A program made the translations under genes and the position numbers. This document shows positions 48,384-57,835 of a stretch of DNA of 64,000 bases, piece after piece (the stretch's first letter is position 1; each line of letters starts with the position of its first letter). The DNA is taken from NCBI RefSeq assembly GCF_001632805.1, contig NZ_CP007220.1:3410001-3474000 (forward strand), in the 5' to 3' direction. Source of the DNA: Mycobacteroides chelonae CCUG 47445 (GTDB taxonomy: Bacteria; Actinomycetota; Actinomycetes; Mycobacteriales; Mycobacteriaceae). The notes under the pieces were generated by a model. The model saw only the letters and a list, made by a program, of their open reading frames with translations, was not told the origin of the DNA and did no database searches.

Positions 48384-51300
48384 CCTTTGCCTGCCAAGAC
48401 GCCCATGTCCCAGTGTGTGACCGGGGCCCCTGGCGCATCCATGTTAGGCGGCCAACCAAATATTTTCCCCACCTGACCATCTATCGCCCACACGTTCTGG
48501 CCATCGTAATACGCGTTAAACCAGTGCCCTGCAACCCCGTTGGCGCGATCTACCCCAACGATCGTGTGTGCTCCCGGCCCCTGCTTAATGAGGTTCCGTG
48601 CAATCTGATCCGGGCTCATCGACACCTGTTTGAACCCCGTCGCCGCCTCCATCTCGGAAATCGAGAGTGTGCCCAGGCCAGCCGTTGCATCAGGCGCGTG
48701 GCCTGACAACCGGTGTTCAATCGCTAGCGCACAGTTGCCGCAATTCACTGCACGCCCTGGCGTCGATATTCCGGGACTATTGATCTGCTTCAGCCAACCA
48801 CCGATCTCCTCGACGCTCGCCACACCAGGTCTTGCGGCCCGTACTGCCGCGCCTTCGCCACCAAAAGGAAGCGTGGCTATGACTGGAGCTGCTTGCCCTG
48901 CCTCAACCCCGAAGCCGTATGCAAGGCTGGGCGCATCCTTGATCTGCTCGACGCTGTGAACAGTCGAACCCACAGGGCCGTCCGCGAGTCTCCCAAGTAG
49001 ACTTCGCCACGCATCCGGCATCGCATCGACGCCCTTCTCGCCCTGGCCTCCAAGGTCGCGTATCCCTTCGAATAGGCCATCCCAGCCCTCCTTGAACCCA
49101 TCAGCAAATCCTGGTGCTGGCTGCCTAGTCGTCGGTGCCTGCCCCCAAGAAACAACCGGCTTTTGCTTCGACAAAAGCTCAGCCATCTTGTTGATCTGGG
49201 CATCAACGGTTTCGGGCGGCAGCTTCTGATCCAATAGGTACTGGCGTGCGTGGTCCAAAAGCGCTTTGCCCTCAGTACTGCTGGGGTCCAGCGGCATCGA
49301 GACGCTCGGCGATGTCGATGGTGTCGGCGGCTTCCAGGTGTCCCGAACGCCAGGCAACATGGCCATACTGCCTGCAGCAGGGTTCGGCGTGGACGGCGTT
49401 GGTGTGCTGGCGGCCTGCGCCGTGTTCAGGGCCTGCAGCGGTGCCGGGAATGCCGAAGCTTCCAGCGGTGAGAGTGGCTTAGAGGTTGAGGTCTGGTTGG
49501 CGGTCTTCGGTGTGGAAGGGTTGGACGGTTGAGGCGGCTGCTGGGGTGCCTGAGTGGTGGTGCTATCGAGCGCCTGCACGCTCGATGACGATTGCGACGG
49601 CACAGTTGGCGGTGTGGGTGGTTTGGGGACGTCGGTGGGTCCGTTGACGGCGGTCGCCGTCCCCGACAACGCATCCGTAGCACCGGAGGTGTCGGGCATG
49701 CCGGAGGCGCCGAGGCTAGAGACGGTGTTGACGACACCGGACACCTGGGAGATGCCGCCTGCGACTTGGCCAGTGAGGTCGGCGACCTGGCCACCGGCCT
49801 GGGTGAGCTGCTGGATCTGCTCGGCCTGAGGTTTGAGTTGCGGGTTCACGTCGGCGGCCAGTTGTGCGCCCTGCCCGGCCTCATTGAGCCATGTCGAGGC
49901 AATCGAAGCCCCGGAGCCCACGGCGTCCGCTGTATCGCTGATACCCCCAGACACCCCTTGTACCAACGCAACAGCGTCCATGGGGTTGACTGCACCGGAC
50001 TGCGCCGACGACGCGAGCGAAGCCCCAGCTTGGGCAGCGGACCCGAAGTTCTGTGCCGCTGATCCCGCCGATTGACCCAGATTCACACTGTCGGAGACGG
50101 TATTGGAGATATCTCCAGGCAGGGACTGCCCCAACTGCGCGCCGTCTTGCGCGAGCGCCTGAGTGTCCGGACCCTGCTCCTGCTGTTGGTCGGGCTGAGA
50201 CTGGTCGTCCTGCTTGCGGCGGCGCGTGGACGCCGCCCCCATCAACAACGCCGACAGGTCATTATTGCCTGATTGGTCGTCCTGATCCTGCTGGTCTTTG
50301 TCGTCCTGCTTCTTATCCTTGGACGGCGCTTTGGGGAGTTTCTCGTTGCCGCTCTGCTTCTGCTGTCCCTGCTGTTGCAGCTGCTTAGTCAGATCATCAA
50401 TGCGCTGCCGATCCTGACCGGACTGCTGCTGCTTCTCCTGCAGCTGACGCGTCAGGTCATCGATCTTCTGCTGATCCGGCTGATCCGGTGACTGGTTCGG
50501 CTGCTGCCCCGCATCTTGTTGCGGCGGCTGCTGCTGCTGAGGTGCCTGCTGCACGCCCTGCTGCGGTTGTTGGGCTGGCTGCTGCCCGCCCTGGTTCGGT
50601 TGGCCGCCTTGCGATCCCGGATTGGCCTGTCCGCCGTTGAAATCTGGATTCGGCTTACCTGGTCCTTGGGTGTACGGCGTCGCGTTCTGATAATCCGGAA
50701 TCTGAGTACCGTGTGCGGGCTGATCCCATCCCTGCTGAGACCCCTGCTGCCCACTGGATCCGTTCACACCATTGTTGCTGACCGAGGGTGCCTGAGTGTT
50801 ATAGATACTGATGCCGCTGTTCTGATCCAGCGGCGCCTGGTTGATACCGCCCTGATAGTCCGGCATCTGCGGCCCACCCTGACTGGGCGGCTGAAACATC
50901 TGCCCACCCCCAGGCGGACCATCACTACCACCTGGACCACCACAATCCGGCGGACACGCCGCCCGCGCCTGCGGCACCGTCGCCGGACTAAACCACCCCA
51001 AACCCAAACCACTTGCCGAAAACATCAACACCGCAACAACACCCGCGACAGCGCCAGCCTTCTGCGAAGCATCCGTGGCCCACTTCCACAGACCCACAAG
51101 GCCTTTCCACCACCCCAGATTCGAACCAACCGCCCACACCAACGTGCCCGCAATCGCCGCCACCGCAGGAAACACATCCGGGCCCGTGATCCACACATAC
51201 AACCGCGGAGTAATCCCAGCAGTCAGCAGCACCAACCCCAAACCACCACCGATCAAGGCGGCCACCAGGCCCGGATGCCACAGTCCTTCCGGTGCGCGGC

Positions 51301-51928
51301 GCTTGCCGGTTGCCCGGTCACGCTCAATGAGCAGACCCGAGTCAGCGAGAGCCTCCTTAGCCAGGCCGGTCATATACCTGCCGCCGGTGAACAATGCAGC
51401 ACCGGCAAGAACCGCCACCAGCATCTGGCCGATTCCCAACGACAACGACCACTGACTCTCACCGGTGAGGTGCTGCCACCAGATGGCGTACCCACCACGG
51501 AACGTCCACCACATGCCCAACCCGCCAACGATTACCGCAGCAGCCGCCACGACAGCCAGCAGCGGCTCGGACAGGCGCCCTTTCACCGCGTCAGATAGCG
51601 CCGCCGTTACTGGCCTGATGCCCCACATCGCAAGCTTGATCCCACCACCAAGCGCGGTCAAGGCCAGCAGCAACAGCCCGGCCCAGCCAATCAGCTCGGC
51701 GGCACTATCACCGCTGCGGTACAGGTGGTGCAGCGCAGCCACCGCACCAACCACCAGGACACCCCCAACAGCGAAAGCTGCCAGTCGGTGCCCGAGGTCA
51801 GATCCAGCAGTGCGTCCGGGTTCAAGATCACGCACCGGCAACTTCTGTGTGGTTCCATCGGAACGAGCCTTACCGCGGGCTACCGCCACCGCTGTCAGCT
51901 GTTCAGTCGACTCACCATTCCCCGCCAC
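48380..51928 (-). CDS. Polymorphic toxin: multi-span membrane protein with C-terminal papain-fold toxin domain
   Basis: 1182 residues from GTG 51928 (GGAGG 5 nt upstream). Residues about 45-315 hold seven membrane spans (for example LAAFAVGGVLVVGAVAALHH, LLAVVAAAAVIVGGLGMWW, AVAGVVAVLMFSASGLGLGW). From about 320 follows a Gly/Pro-rich stretch beginning ACPPDCGG, then a Gln-rich coil-like linker (about 420-560), an Ala/Ser region and a Pro/Ser/Thr region to about 900. The last 125 residues resemble papain-fold toxins: VNCGNCALAIEHRLSG with Cys1063, GHWFNAYYDG with His1135 and WAIDGQVGK with Asp1150 as the likely triad. No signal peptide or WXG motif is visible; the membrane part may be its export or delivery device, in the manner of TrbL/VirB6-like toxins. 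Confidence 0.8.
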   Translation of the reverse strand: MAGNGESTEQLTAVAVARGKARSDGTTQKLPVRDLEPGRTAGSDLGHRLAAFAVGGVLVVGAVAALHHLYRSGDSAAELIGWAGLLLLALTALGGGIKLAMWGIRPVTAALSDAVKGRLSEPLLAVVAAAAVIVGGLGMWWTFRGGYAIWWQHLTGESQWSLSLGIGQMLVAVLAGAALFTGGRYMTGLAKEALADSGLLIERDRATGKRRAPEGLWHPGLVAALIGGGLGLVLLTAGITPRLYVWITGPDVFPAVAAIAGTLVWAVGSNLGWWKGLVGLWKWATDASQKAGAVAGVVAVLMFSASGLGLGWFSPATVPQARAACPPDCGGPGGSDGPPGGGQMFQPPSQGGPQMPDYQGGINQAPLDQNSGISIYNTQAPSVSNNGVNGSSGQQGSQQGWDQPAHGTQIPDYQNATPYTQGPGKPNPDFNGGQANPGSQGGQPNQGGQQPAQQPQQGVQQAPQQQQPPQQDAGQQPNQSPDQPDQQKIDDLTRQLQEKQQQSGQDRQRIDDLTKQLQQQGQQKQSGNEKLPKAPSKDKKQDDKDQQDQDDQSGNNDLSALLMGAASTRRRKQDDQSQPDQQQEQGPDTQALAQDGAQLGQSLPGDISNTVSDSVNLGQSAGSAAQNFGSAAQAGASLASSAQSGAVNPMDAVALVQGVSGGISDTADAVGSGASIASTWLNEAGQGAQLAADVNPQLKPQAEQIQQLTQAGGQVADLTGQVAGGISQVSGVVNTVSSLGASGMPDTSGATDALSGTATAVNGPTDVPKPPTPPTVPSQSSSSVQALDSTTTQAPQQPPQPSNPSTPKTANQTSTSKPLSPLEASAFPAPLQALNTAQAASTPTPSTPNPAAGSMAMLPGVRDTWKPPTPSTSPSVSMPLDPSSTEGKALLDHARQYLLDQKLPPETVDAQINKMAELLSKQKPVVSWGQAPTTRQPAPGFADGFKEGWDGLFEGIRDLGGQGEKGVDAMPDAWRSLLGRLADGPVGSTVHSVEQIKDAPSLAYGFGVEAGQAAPVIATLPFGGEGAAVRAARPGVASVEEIGGWLKQINSPGISTPGRAVNCGNCALAIEHRLSGHAPDATAGLGTLSISEMEAATGFKQVSMSPDQIARNLIKQGPGAHTIVGVDRANGVAGHWFNAYYDGQNVWAIDGQVGKIFGWPPNMDAPGAPVTHWDMGVLAGKG

Positions 51929-52323
51929 ATCGCCTCCGTCGAATCAGCGCAACCCCCTCAAGGACACGACACTACGCCCGTTCGCTCGTCACTGTCCACG
52001 CGGGTAGCAAACATCACGCTTCGCGCAGAGACATGCCGATGCGCGAGAAGGACTCAGCAGCGGCAAACGCGTAGACGAAAGACGAGAGCACCTCGCTCCG
52101 CAGTTCCAACTGACGTATTGGGAGTCCGAATGAATCCAGTTGTCCCACGCCCACCGCATAGCTCGCAGATGCAGTAAAAGGGCCTACTCATCACTGCCCC
52201 ACACCAATTCGGAGGCGCTGATATCTCGTCATGCTCCGCGCCGTGTGCTTGTGCCCGGTGCGTGCCACCTGGCGGGCCTAAACTGCCTATCCAGCGCAAG
52301 CGCGGATGAGACCTTCGCTGAAT
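51929..52323. other. Intergenic stretch between the toxin gene and nrdE
   Basis: 395 bp without a convincing gene. It should carry the promoter of the toxin gene on the minus strand. Short open frames here lack ribosome sites and family similarity. No tRNA or repeat was seen; the segment ends in the nrdE terminator. Confidence 0.6.
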
Positions 52324-52365
52324 AAAGAAGCGGGCCAGGGAGTATTTTCCCTGGCCCGCTTCTTT
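52324..52365. terminator. Strong stem-loop terminator after nrdE
   Basis: AAAGAAGCGGGCCAGGGA (52324-52341) pairs perfectly with 52348-52365 around a 6-nt loop. The stem ends in A/U runs on both strands, so it can stop the nrdHIE transcript and block readthrough in the other direction. The nrdE stop lies 13 nt away. Confidence 0.9.
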
Positions 52366-52377
52366 ACCAAAAGTGCT

Positions 52378-54546
52378 TTACAGCATGCAGGACACGCAGC
52401 CCTCGACTTCGGTGCCTTCCAGCGCCATCTGCCGTAGCCGGATGTAGTACAGCGTCTTGATTCCCTTGCGCCATGCGTAGATCTGCGCCTTGTTCACGTC
52501 GCGTGTGCTGGCGGTGTCCTTGAAGAACAGCGTCAGCGACAAGCCCTGGTCCACATGCTGTGTGGCCGCGGCATAGGTGTCGATGATCTTCTCGTAACCG
52601 ATCTCGTACGCGTCCTGGTAGTACTCCAGGTTGTCGTTGGTCAGGTACGGCGCCGGGTAGTAGGCCCGGCCGATCTTGCCTTCCTTACGGATCTCGATCT
52701 TCGAAGCCACCGGGTGAATCGACGACGTCGAGTGATTGATGTAGGAGATCGATCCGGTCGGCGGCACCGCCTGCAGGTTCTGGTTGTAGATGCCGTGCTG
52801 CTGCACCGACTCCTTCAAGCGCAGCCAATCCTCCTGCGCCGGAATGCGAATCCCGGCATCGGCGAAGAGCTGACGCACCTTCTCGGTCTTCGGCTCCCAC
52901 ACCTGCTCGGTGTACTTGTCGAAGAACTCGCCGCTGGCGTACTTCGACTTCTCGAACCCACCGAAGCTTCTACCCCGCTCGACAGCAATGCGATTCGACG
53001 CCTTCAGCGCGTGATACAGCACCGTGTAGAAGTAGATGTTGGTGAAGTCCACGCCCTCTTCGGAGCCGTAGAAGATGCGTTCACGCGCCAGGTAACCGTG
53101 CAAGTTCATCTGCCCCAGGCCGATGGCGTGAGAATCGTTGTTGCCCTGCTCGATTGAGGGCACCGACCAGATGTGCGTCTGATCCGATACCGCGGTCAGC
53201 GCCCGAATCGACACCTCGATGGTCTGCGCGAAGTCCGGCGAGTCCATGGTCTTGGCGATGTTGAGCGAGCCCAGGTTGCACGAAATGTCCTTGCCCACCT
53301 TGGCGTAGGACAGATCGTCGTTGAACAGCGAGGGCGTCGACACCTGCAGGATCTCCGAGCACAGGTTCGAGTGGGTGATCTTGCCTTCGATCGGGTTGGC
53401 CCGGTTCACGGTGTCCTCGTACATGATGTACGGGTAACCCGACTCGAACTGCAGCTCGGCGAGGGTCTGGAAGAATTCGCGCGCCTTGATCTTCGTCTTG
53501 CGGATCTGGCCGTTATCGACCATCTCGTAATACTTTTCAGTGACGTTGATGTCGGCGAACGGCACGCCGTAGGTGCGCTCGACGTCGTAAGGCGAGAACA
53601 GGTACATGTCCTCGTTCTTCTTGGCCAGCTCGAAGGTGATGTCCGGGATCACCACACCCAGCGAGAGCGTCTTGATGCGGATCTTCTCGTCGGCGTTCTC
53701 GCGCTTGGTGTCCAGGAAGCGGTAGATGTCCGGGTGGTGCGCGTGCAAGTACACCGCACCGGCACCCTGGCGGGCACCGAGCTGATTGGCATAGGAAAAC
53801 GAGTCCTCCAACAGCTTCATGATCGGGATGACGCCCGAGCTCTGGTTCTCGATGTTCTTGATCGGTGCACCATGCTCACGAATGTTGGTGAGCAGCAAGG
53901 CCACACCGCCACCGCGCTTAGACAGCTGCAGCGCCGAGTTGATGGAACGCCCGATGGACTCCATGTTGTCCTCGATGCGCAGCAGGAAGCAGGACACCGG
54001 CTCGCCGCGCTGCTTCTTGCCCGAGTTGAGGAACGTCGGGGTGGCCGGCTGGAAGCGTCCGTCGATGATCTCGTCGACGAGCTTCTCGGCCAGCTGCAGA
54101 TCACCGGAGGCCAGAGTCAGCGCCACCATGACCACGCGATCTTCGAAGCGCTCCAGGTAGCGCTTTCCGTCAAAAGTCTTCAGCGTGTAGGAGGTGTAGT
54201 ACTTGAACGCGCCGAGGAAGGTCGGGAACCGGAACTTCTTGGCGTAGGCCCGATCCAGCAGCGACTTCACAAAGTTGCGCGAGTACTGGTCGAGCACCTC
54301 GCGCTCGTAGTACTCCTTCTCGATCAGGTAGTCGAGCTTTTCGTCCTGATTGTGGAAGAAGACCGTGTTCTGGTTGACGTGCTGCAGGAAGTACTGCCGG
54401 GCCGCCGCGGCATCCTTGTCGAACTGGATCTTGCCGTCTGCGTCATACAGATTGAGCATGGCGTTGAGGGCGTGATAGTCCAGCTCGCCGTGAGCCGAGC
54501 CGTGCGCAGAGGTCACAGGTTCTGCAGTTGTCGCGGTTGGCGCCAC
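52378..54546 (-). CDS. nrdE: Class Ib ribonucleotide reductase large subunit NrdE
   Basis: 722 residues. Active-site segments [32 protein letters not shown] and [18 protein letters not shown] are conserved; the C-terminal [10 protein letters not shown] carries the redox-active cysteine pair that NrdH reduces. The core aligns with M. tuberculosis NrdE from [16 protein letters not shown]; the GTG start used adds about 29 residues and overlaps nrdI by 34 nt, so a start at that internal Met is possible. Converts ribonucleoside diphosphates to deoxy forms. Confidence 0.96.
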   Translation of the reverse strand: MAPTATTAEPVTSAHGSAHGELDYHALNAMLNLYDADGKIQFDKDAAAARQYFLQHVNQNTVFFHNQDEKLDYLIEKEYYEREVLDQYSRNFVKSLLDRAYAKKFRFPTFLGAFKYYTSYTLKTFDGKRYLERFEDRVVMVALTLASGDLQLAEKLVDEIIDGRFQPATPTFLNSGKKQRGEPVSCFLLRIEDNMESIGRSINSALQLSKRGGGVALLLTNIREHGAPIKNIENQSSGVIPIMKLLEDSFSYANQLGARQGAGAVYLHAHHPDIYRFLDTKRENADEKIRIKTLSLGVVIPDITFELAKKNEDMYLFSPYDVERTYGVPFADINVTEKYYEMVDNGQIRKTKIKAREFFQTLAELQFESGYPYIMYEDTVNRANPIEGKITHSNLCSEILQVSTPSLFNDDLSYAKVGKDISCNLGSLNIAKTMDSPDFAQTIEVSIRALTAVSDQTHIWSVPSIEQGNNDSHAIGLGQMNLHGYLARERIFYGSEEGVDFTNIYFYTVLYHALKASNRIAVERGRSFGGFEKSKYASGEFFDKYTEQVWEPKTEKVRQLFADAGIRIPAQEDWLRLKESVQQHGIYNQNLQAVPPTGSISYINHSTSSIHPVASKIEIRKEGKIGRAYYPAPYLTNDNLEYYQDAYEIGYEKIIDTYAAATQHVDQGLSLTLFFKDTASTRDVNKAQIYAWRKGIKTLYYIRLRQMALEGTEVEGCVSCML

Positions 54547-54953
54547 GGTGTGTCCTTCCAGAATTCGTCGAGTCCAGCCAGCACCTGCTGCACGTCTTCA
54601 GCGGTGCCCATGAGTTCAAAGCGGTACAGATATGGCACGTCACACTTGGCTGAGATGACCTTGCCCGCGTAGCAGTACTCCGCGCCGAAATTGGTGTTGC
54701 CGGCCGCGATGACCCCGCGGATCAGGGACCGGTTGTGTTCGTTGTTGAGAAATTTGATGACTTGCTTGGGGACGTATCCCCCGGCCTGGCTGGGCACCGG
54801 ATGCCCGCCGCCGTAAGTCGGCAGGATCAGGACGTAGGGGTCGTCGACCTGGATATCGCCACGCAGCGGGATCCGGGTGGCGGGAACACCCAGCTTCTGG
54901 ACGAAGCGGTGGGTGTTCTCCGACACGCTGGAGAAATAGACCAGATGGGCCAT
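54513..54953 (-). CDS. nrdI: Flavodoxin-like NrdI
   Basis: 146 residues. [18 protein letters not shown] is the flavodoxin-like phosphate loop, [12 protein letters not shown] and [17 protein letters not shown] are NrdI signatures. NrdI supplies the oxidant that builds the dimanganese-tyrosyl cofactor in NrdF. ATG start, 28 nt after nrdH. Confidence 0.95.
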   Translation of the reverse strand: MAHLVYFSSVSENTHRFVQKLGVPATRIPLRGDIQVDDPYVLILPTYGGGHPVPSQAGGYVPKQVIKFLNNEHNRSLIRGVIAAGNTNFGAEYCYAGKVISAKCDVPYLYRFELMGTAEDVQQVLAGLDEFWKDTPWRQPRQLQNL

Positions 54954-54981
54954 GCCCGGCTCCCGTACTACTTACTACTTA

Positions 54982-55224
54982 TTAGGCAGAGACTGCGACT
55001 GCGCCCGCGAGCGCCTTGATGCGGTCCGGACGGAAACCCGACCAGTGATCGTCACCGGCCACCACCACGGGCGCCTGCAGGTAGCCGAGCGCCATCACGT
55101 AATCGCGCGCCTCGGGGACCTCGGTGATGTCCACGATGTTGTACTCGATGCCCTGCTTGTCGAGGGCCTTGTACGTCGCGTTGCACTGTACGCAGGCGGG
55201 CTTGGTGTAGACGGTGATGCTCAT
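54982..55224 (-). CDS. nrdH: Glutaredoxin-like electron donor NrdH
   Basis: 80 residues. Redox motif CVQC in TVYTKPACVQCNATYKAL, the cis-proline region YLQAPVVV and the NrdH-specific HWSGFRPDRI. It delivers electrons to NrdE from thioredoxin reductase. First gene of the nrdHIE operon, with paired NrdR boxes about 175-220 nt upstream. Confidence 0.96.
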   Translation of the reverse strand: MSITVYTKPACVQCNATYKALDKQGIEYNIVDITEVPEARDYVMALGYLQAPVVVAGDDHWSGFRPDRIKALAGAVAVSA

Positions 55225-55396
55225 GCGTAGCTCCTCAGCGAATCGATCATAGACATCTCAACAAAGTTTTCAGCAGTCCAGCACCCGGGAAAATTCCACG
55301 CCGCCCGTGGTGGCTGAGCGCCGGGATAAGCCAGAAGATCTGGCGAAAATCCGGGCCGGGCGGCCCGGAGTGGTTCCCGGCCTTTCGGTGTTCCAG

Positions 55397-55444
55397 ACAC
55401 TACACCTAGTGTCCGACAATCGGAACCCATACAAGATGTTCTGA
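55397..55444 (-). promoter_or_regulatory. Paired NrdR boxes upstream of nrdHIE
   Basis: ACACTACACCTAGTGT (55397-55412) is a strong NrdR box with symmetric ends; ATACAAGATGTTCTGA (55429-55444) matches the consensus at about 12 of 16 positions. Their spacing is 32 bp, the same as the pair upstream of nrdF2. Confidence 0.75.
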
Positions 55445-55622
55445 ACAACATTCGTGAAATTCCCTGGTCGTGAGACCTGACACCCCTGAAATTCCGGCGT
55501 GTCGTAACCATGGCGTGTCCAGGCCTTCGGAGATGGCTGGAACATATGTGGTGTCTACCACCGGGCACCGACACCGGCTAGCAGATCGACTACCGCCGGG
55601 CAAACCTTTTCGCCTGGCGAGT

Positions 55623-55660
55623 CTGTGGAAACTGTGGAGTTCTGTGGACGAATCTGGGGA
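55623..55660 (+). repeat. Four CTGTGGA-type repeats resembling DnaA boxes
   Basis: CTGTGGA at 55623, 55632 and 55642 and CTGGGGA at 55654. Read as TGTGGACAA (complement of the DnaA box TTGTCCACA) the copies match at 7, 6, 8 and 7 of 9 positions. Spacing is 9-12 bp. Confidence 0.4.
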
Positions 55661-55716
55661 CAGATCCCGATCTAGCGGAAGAGTCCCACGTCGGCGACGG
55701 AGTCATCCGCAGAAGT

Positions 55717-55730
55717 GGTACCCGGGTACC
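55717..55730. promoter_or_regulatory. 14-bp palindrome GGTACCCGGGTACC
   Basis: Perfect palindrome 125 bp before the MFS gene. Symmetry suggests a regulator site for the MFS promoter. It may be chance in GC-rich DNA. Confidence 0.35.
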
Positions 55731-55854
55731 CGGTCTGATCGGACGCCGACATGTTCGCCGGACCGGAGCATCCCGGCCATGTTCCGCAGCGTCAGGACCC
55801 GGCGTCCGCGCACCCTAAGCTGCCACGCATGGAACTGAGCCGGATCACCGCGCG

Positions 55855-57147
55855 ATGACGTCGTCCCCTGCGCAGCAGCACATCAGCCCCCGCAGAGTGT
55901 TCATGGCCAGCGCAGTCGGGTCGGCCATCGAGTTCTACGACTTCTATATCTACGGAACGGCGGCCGCGCTCGTCTTCCCCGCGGTGTTCTTCCCGAATCT
56001 CAGCCATTCTCTGGCGCTCTTCGCCTCCATCGCCACCTTCAGCACCGCGTTTCTGGCACGCCCACTCGGTGCCGCGCTGTTCGGTCACTACGGAGATCGC
56101 TTCAGCCGTAAGGGCACCCTGGTGGTCACGCTGATCACCATGGGGCTCGCCACCATGGCGGTCGGTCTGGTTCCCGGCGCCGCCTCCATCGGGGCCGCCG
56201 CACCCACGGCCATCGTCTTGCTGCGCCTCGCGCAGGGCCTCGCGGTCGGCGGCGAATGGAGCGGGGCGGCGCTACTGTCCTCCGAATACTCGCCAAGCCG
56301 CGATCGTGGCCGCGCCGCGACCGCTGTGCCGATCGGCAGCTCGACAGGGCTATTGCTCAGCAGCCTGGTGTTCCTCGTCGTCAGTGTCACGGTCGGGGAA
56401 AACAGCCCCGCATTCCTGTCGTGGGGATGGCGCATACCCTTCATCGCCAGCGGGCTCTTGGTGGCAGTCGGCCTGTACATCCGGCTCCACGTCGCCGAGA
56501 CACCCGAATTCGTGAACGCGAAGGCTCAAAACAAACTGGTCACATCGCCGCTGCGGCATGTGCTTACAGAGAGCCCTCGCACGCTGGCGCTCACCTGCGG
56601 GACGATGCTGATCATTTTCACGCTGTCCTTCATGACCAACACCTACTTCCCCGGATTCGCCCGATCCGAATTGCACTTCTCCCGCGCGGCCATCCTCACC
56701 GCAGGCGCGCTCGGGGCCGTGGTGCTCATGGTGTCCGCTGCGGTCGGCGGAATCCTCAGCGATCGATTTGGCCGGCGCCGGGTGATATTGACCGGCATGG
56801 GGCTGATACTTCCGTGGACGTTACTGGTCACTCCCCTGTTAAGCAGCGGACCATTCTGGGCCTACCTCGCCGCGATGGCGATCACCTATGTGCTGTTCGG
56901 CCTCGCCTTCGGGCCGATGGCGAGCTTCCTTCCGGAGTCATACCCCGTGGGCACCCGCTATAGCGGAACCGGTGTGGCGTTCAACGTGGCCGGCGTCTTC
57001 GGAGGTGCCATCCCGCCATTGATCGCCGGCCCGCTGCAGAACGCTCTGGGCGACTGGGCTGTCGGGCTGATGCTGCTGGTGATTTGTGCGATCAGCGTCG
57101 CGTCGGTCTCGGCAATGAAAGAAACCTGGGCCGGATCGAGAAGCTGA
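55855..57147 (+). CDS. MFS transporter, metabolite:H+ symporter (MHS) type
   Basis: 430 residues with 12 membrane spans. The MHS signatures are GSAIEFYDFYIYGTAAALVF at the start, RPLGAALFGHYGDRFSRKGTLVV between spans 2 and 3, and RLAQGLAVGGEWSGAALL. Close relatives take up shikimate, proline/betaine or citrate-like acids; the substrate cannot be told. ATG start with a weak ribosome site. Confidence 0.88.
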   Translation: MTSSPAQQHISPRRVFMASAVGSAIEFYDFYIYGTAAALVFPAVFFPNLSHSLALFASIATFSTAFLARPLGAALFGHYGDRFSRKGTLVVTLITMGLATMAVGLVPGAASIGAAAPTAIVLLRLAQGLAVGGEWSGAALLSSEYSPSRDRGRAATAVPIGSSTGLLLSSLVFLVVSVTVGENSPAFLSWGWRIPFIASGLLVAVGLYIRLHVAETPEFVNAKAQNKLVTSPLRHVLTESPRTLALTCGTMLIIFTLSFMTNTYFPGFARSELHFSRAAILTAGALGAVVLMVSAAVGGILSDRFGRRRVILTGMGLILPWTLLVTPLLSSGPFWAYLAAMAITYVLFGLAFGPMASFLPESYPVGTRYSGTGVAFNVAGVFGGAIPPLIAGPLQNALGDWAVGLMLLVICAISVASVSAMKETWAGSRS

Positions 57148-57224
57148 ATCGTCCAAGGCCCGAAGACAAAGGCAGCCACACCCGGCACGGCACCGGGCAT
57201 GACCGCCAGTGATGTCTTCGCGAA

Positions 57225-57767
57225 TTAGTCGTTGACGGACGTCAATGCGTCCAGGGCCTTGGTCAGCTCGGCGACCGTTTCGGCGTGCTCTCGCGGGTGC
57301 TTGCCATCGAAGGCCGAGGACGGCACGGCCACCTTGATGTCATCAAGGACGTTGGCGGTCGCGATGGCGGCCACCTTCCGGGTGTCGTCAATCGCCCAGA
57401 TACCGCCGTACCTTCCGGCCGACGTTCCGATCACCACGGTGGGCTTGCCCTTGAAGACGCTGCTGCCGAACGGGCGGGACAGCCAGTCGAGCGCGTTCTT
57501 CAGCGCACTGGAGACGGTGCCGTTGTTCTCCGGGCTGACCAGCAGGACCGCATCGGCATCGGCGACGGCAGCACGCAGCGACTCCACGGATGCGGGGGCG
57601 TTGTCGCCGTCAATGTCCTCGTTGTAATGCGGGAGGTCGGCGAGGCCCTCGAAGATGTTGACGCTCACACCGGCCGGTGCGCTCTCGGCGGCGGCTTCGG
57701 CGAGCTGCCGATTGAGCGATGCCTTGCGCAGGCTTCCGACAATTGCCAGCACGTTCTTCTCTGCCAT
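57225..57767 (-). CDS. NAD(P)H-dependent FMN reductase, Rv3054c-like
   Basis: 180 residues from ATG 57767, chosen because GAAAGG lies 8 nt upstream; a GTG three codons earlier overlaps that site. Flavodoxin-like fold: IVGSLRKASLNRQLAEA phosphate loop, VSPENNGTVSSALKNALDWLSRP (FMN and cofactor contacts) and VIGTSAGRYGG. It reduces FMN, quinones or azo compounds. Divergent from a TetR gene with a 20-bp palindrome between, so probably TetR-controlled. Confidence 0.88.
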   Translation of the reverse strand: MAEKNVLAIVGSLRKASLNRQLAEAAAESAPAGVSVNIFEGLADLPHYNEDIDGDNAPASVESLRAAVADADAVLLVSPENNGTVSSALKNALDWLSRPFGSSVFKGKPTVVIGTSAGRYGGIWAIDDTRKVAAIATANVLDDIKVAVPSSAFDGKHPREHAETVAELTKALDALTSVND

Positions 57768-57835
57768 GGGGAACACCTTTCATCAGAGCGGCACGTTTGT
57801 CGCACCTACATCCTGCTTCTCTGTCACGTTCTACA

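Larger units (their letters stand above)
55225..55854. other. Long intergenic control region between nrdH and the MFS gene
   Basis: 630 bp with no convincing gene. It contains two NrdR boxes (55397-55444), four CTGTGGA-type repeats (55623-55660) and a 14-bp palindrome (55717-55730), described separately. Short open frames inside it have no family similarity. Confidence 0.7.

Noticed and set aside
50516..51598. A 360-codon plus-strand open frame opposite the toxin gene
   Set aside because: Mirror of the low-complexity and membrane regions of the toxin; rich in Arg/His/Thr repeats with no family signs.
51929..52323. tRNA or small gene in the toxin-nrdE gap
   Set aside because: No cloverleaf with a TTCGA-type arm or CCA end was found and short open frames lack support.
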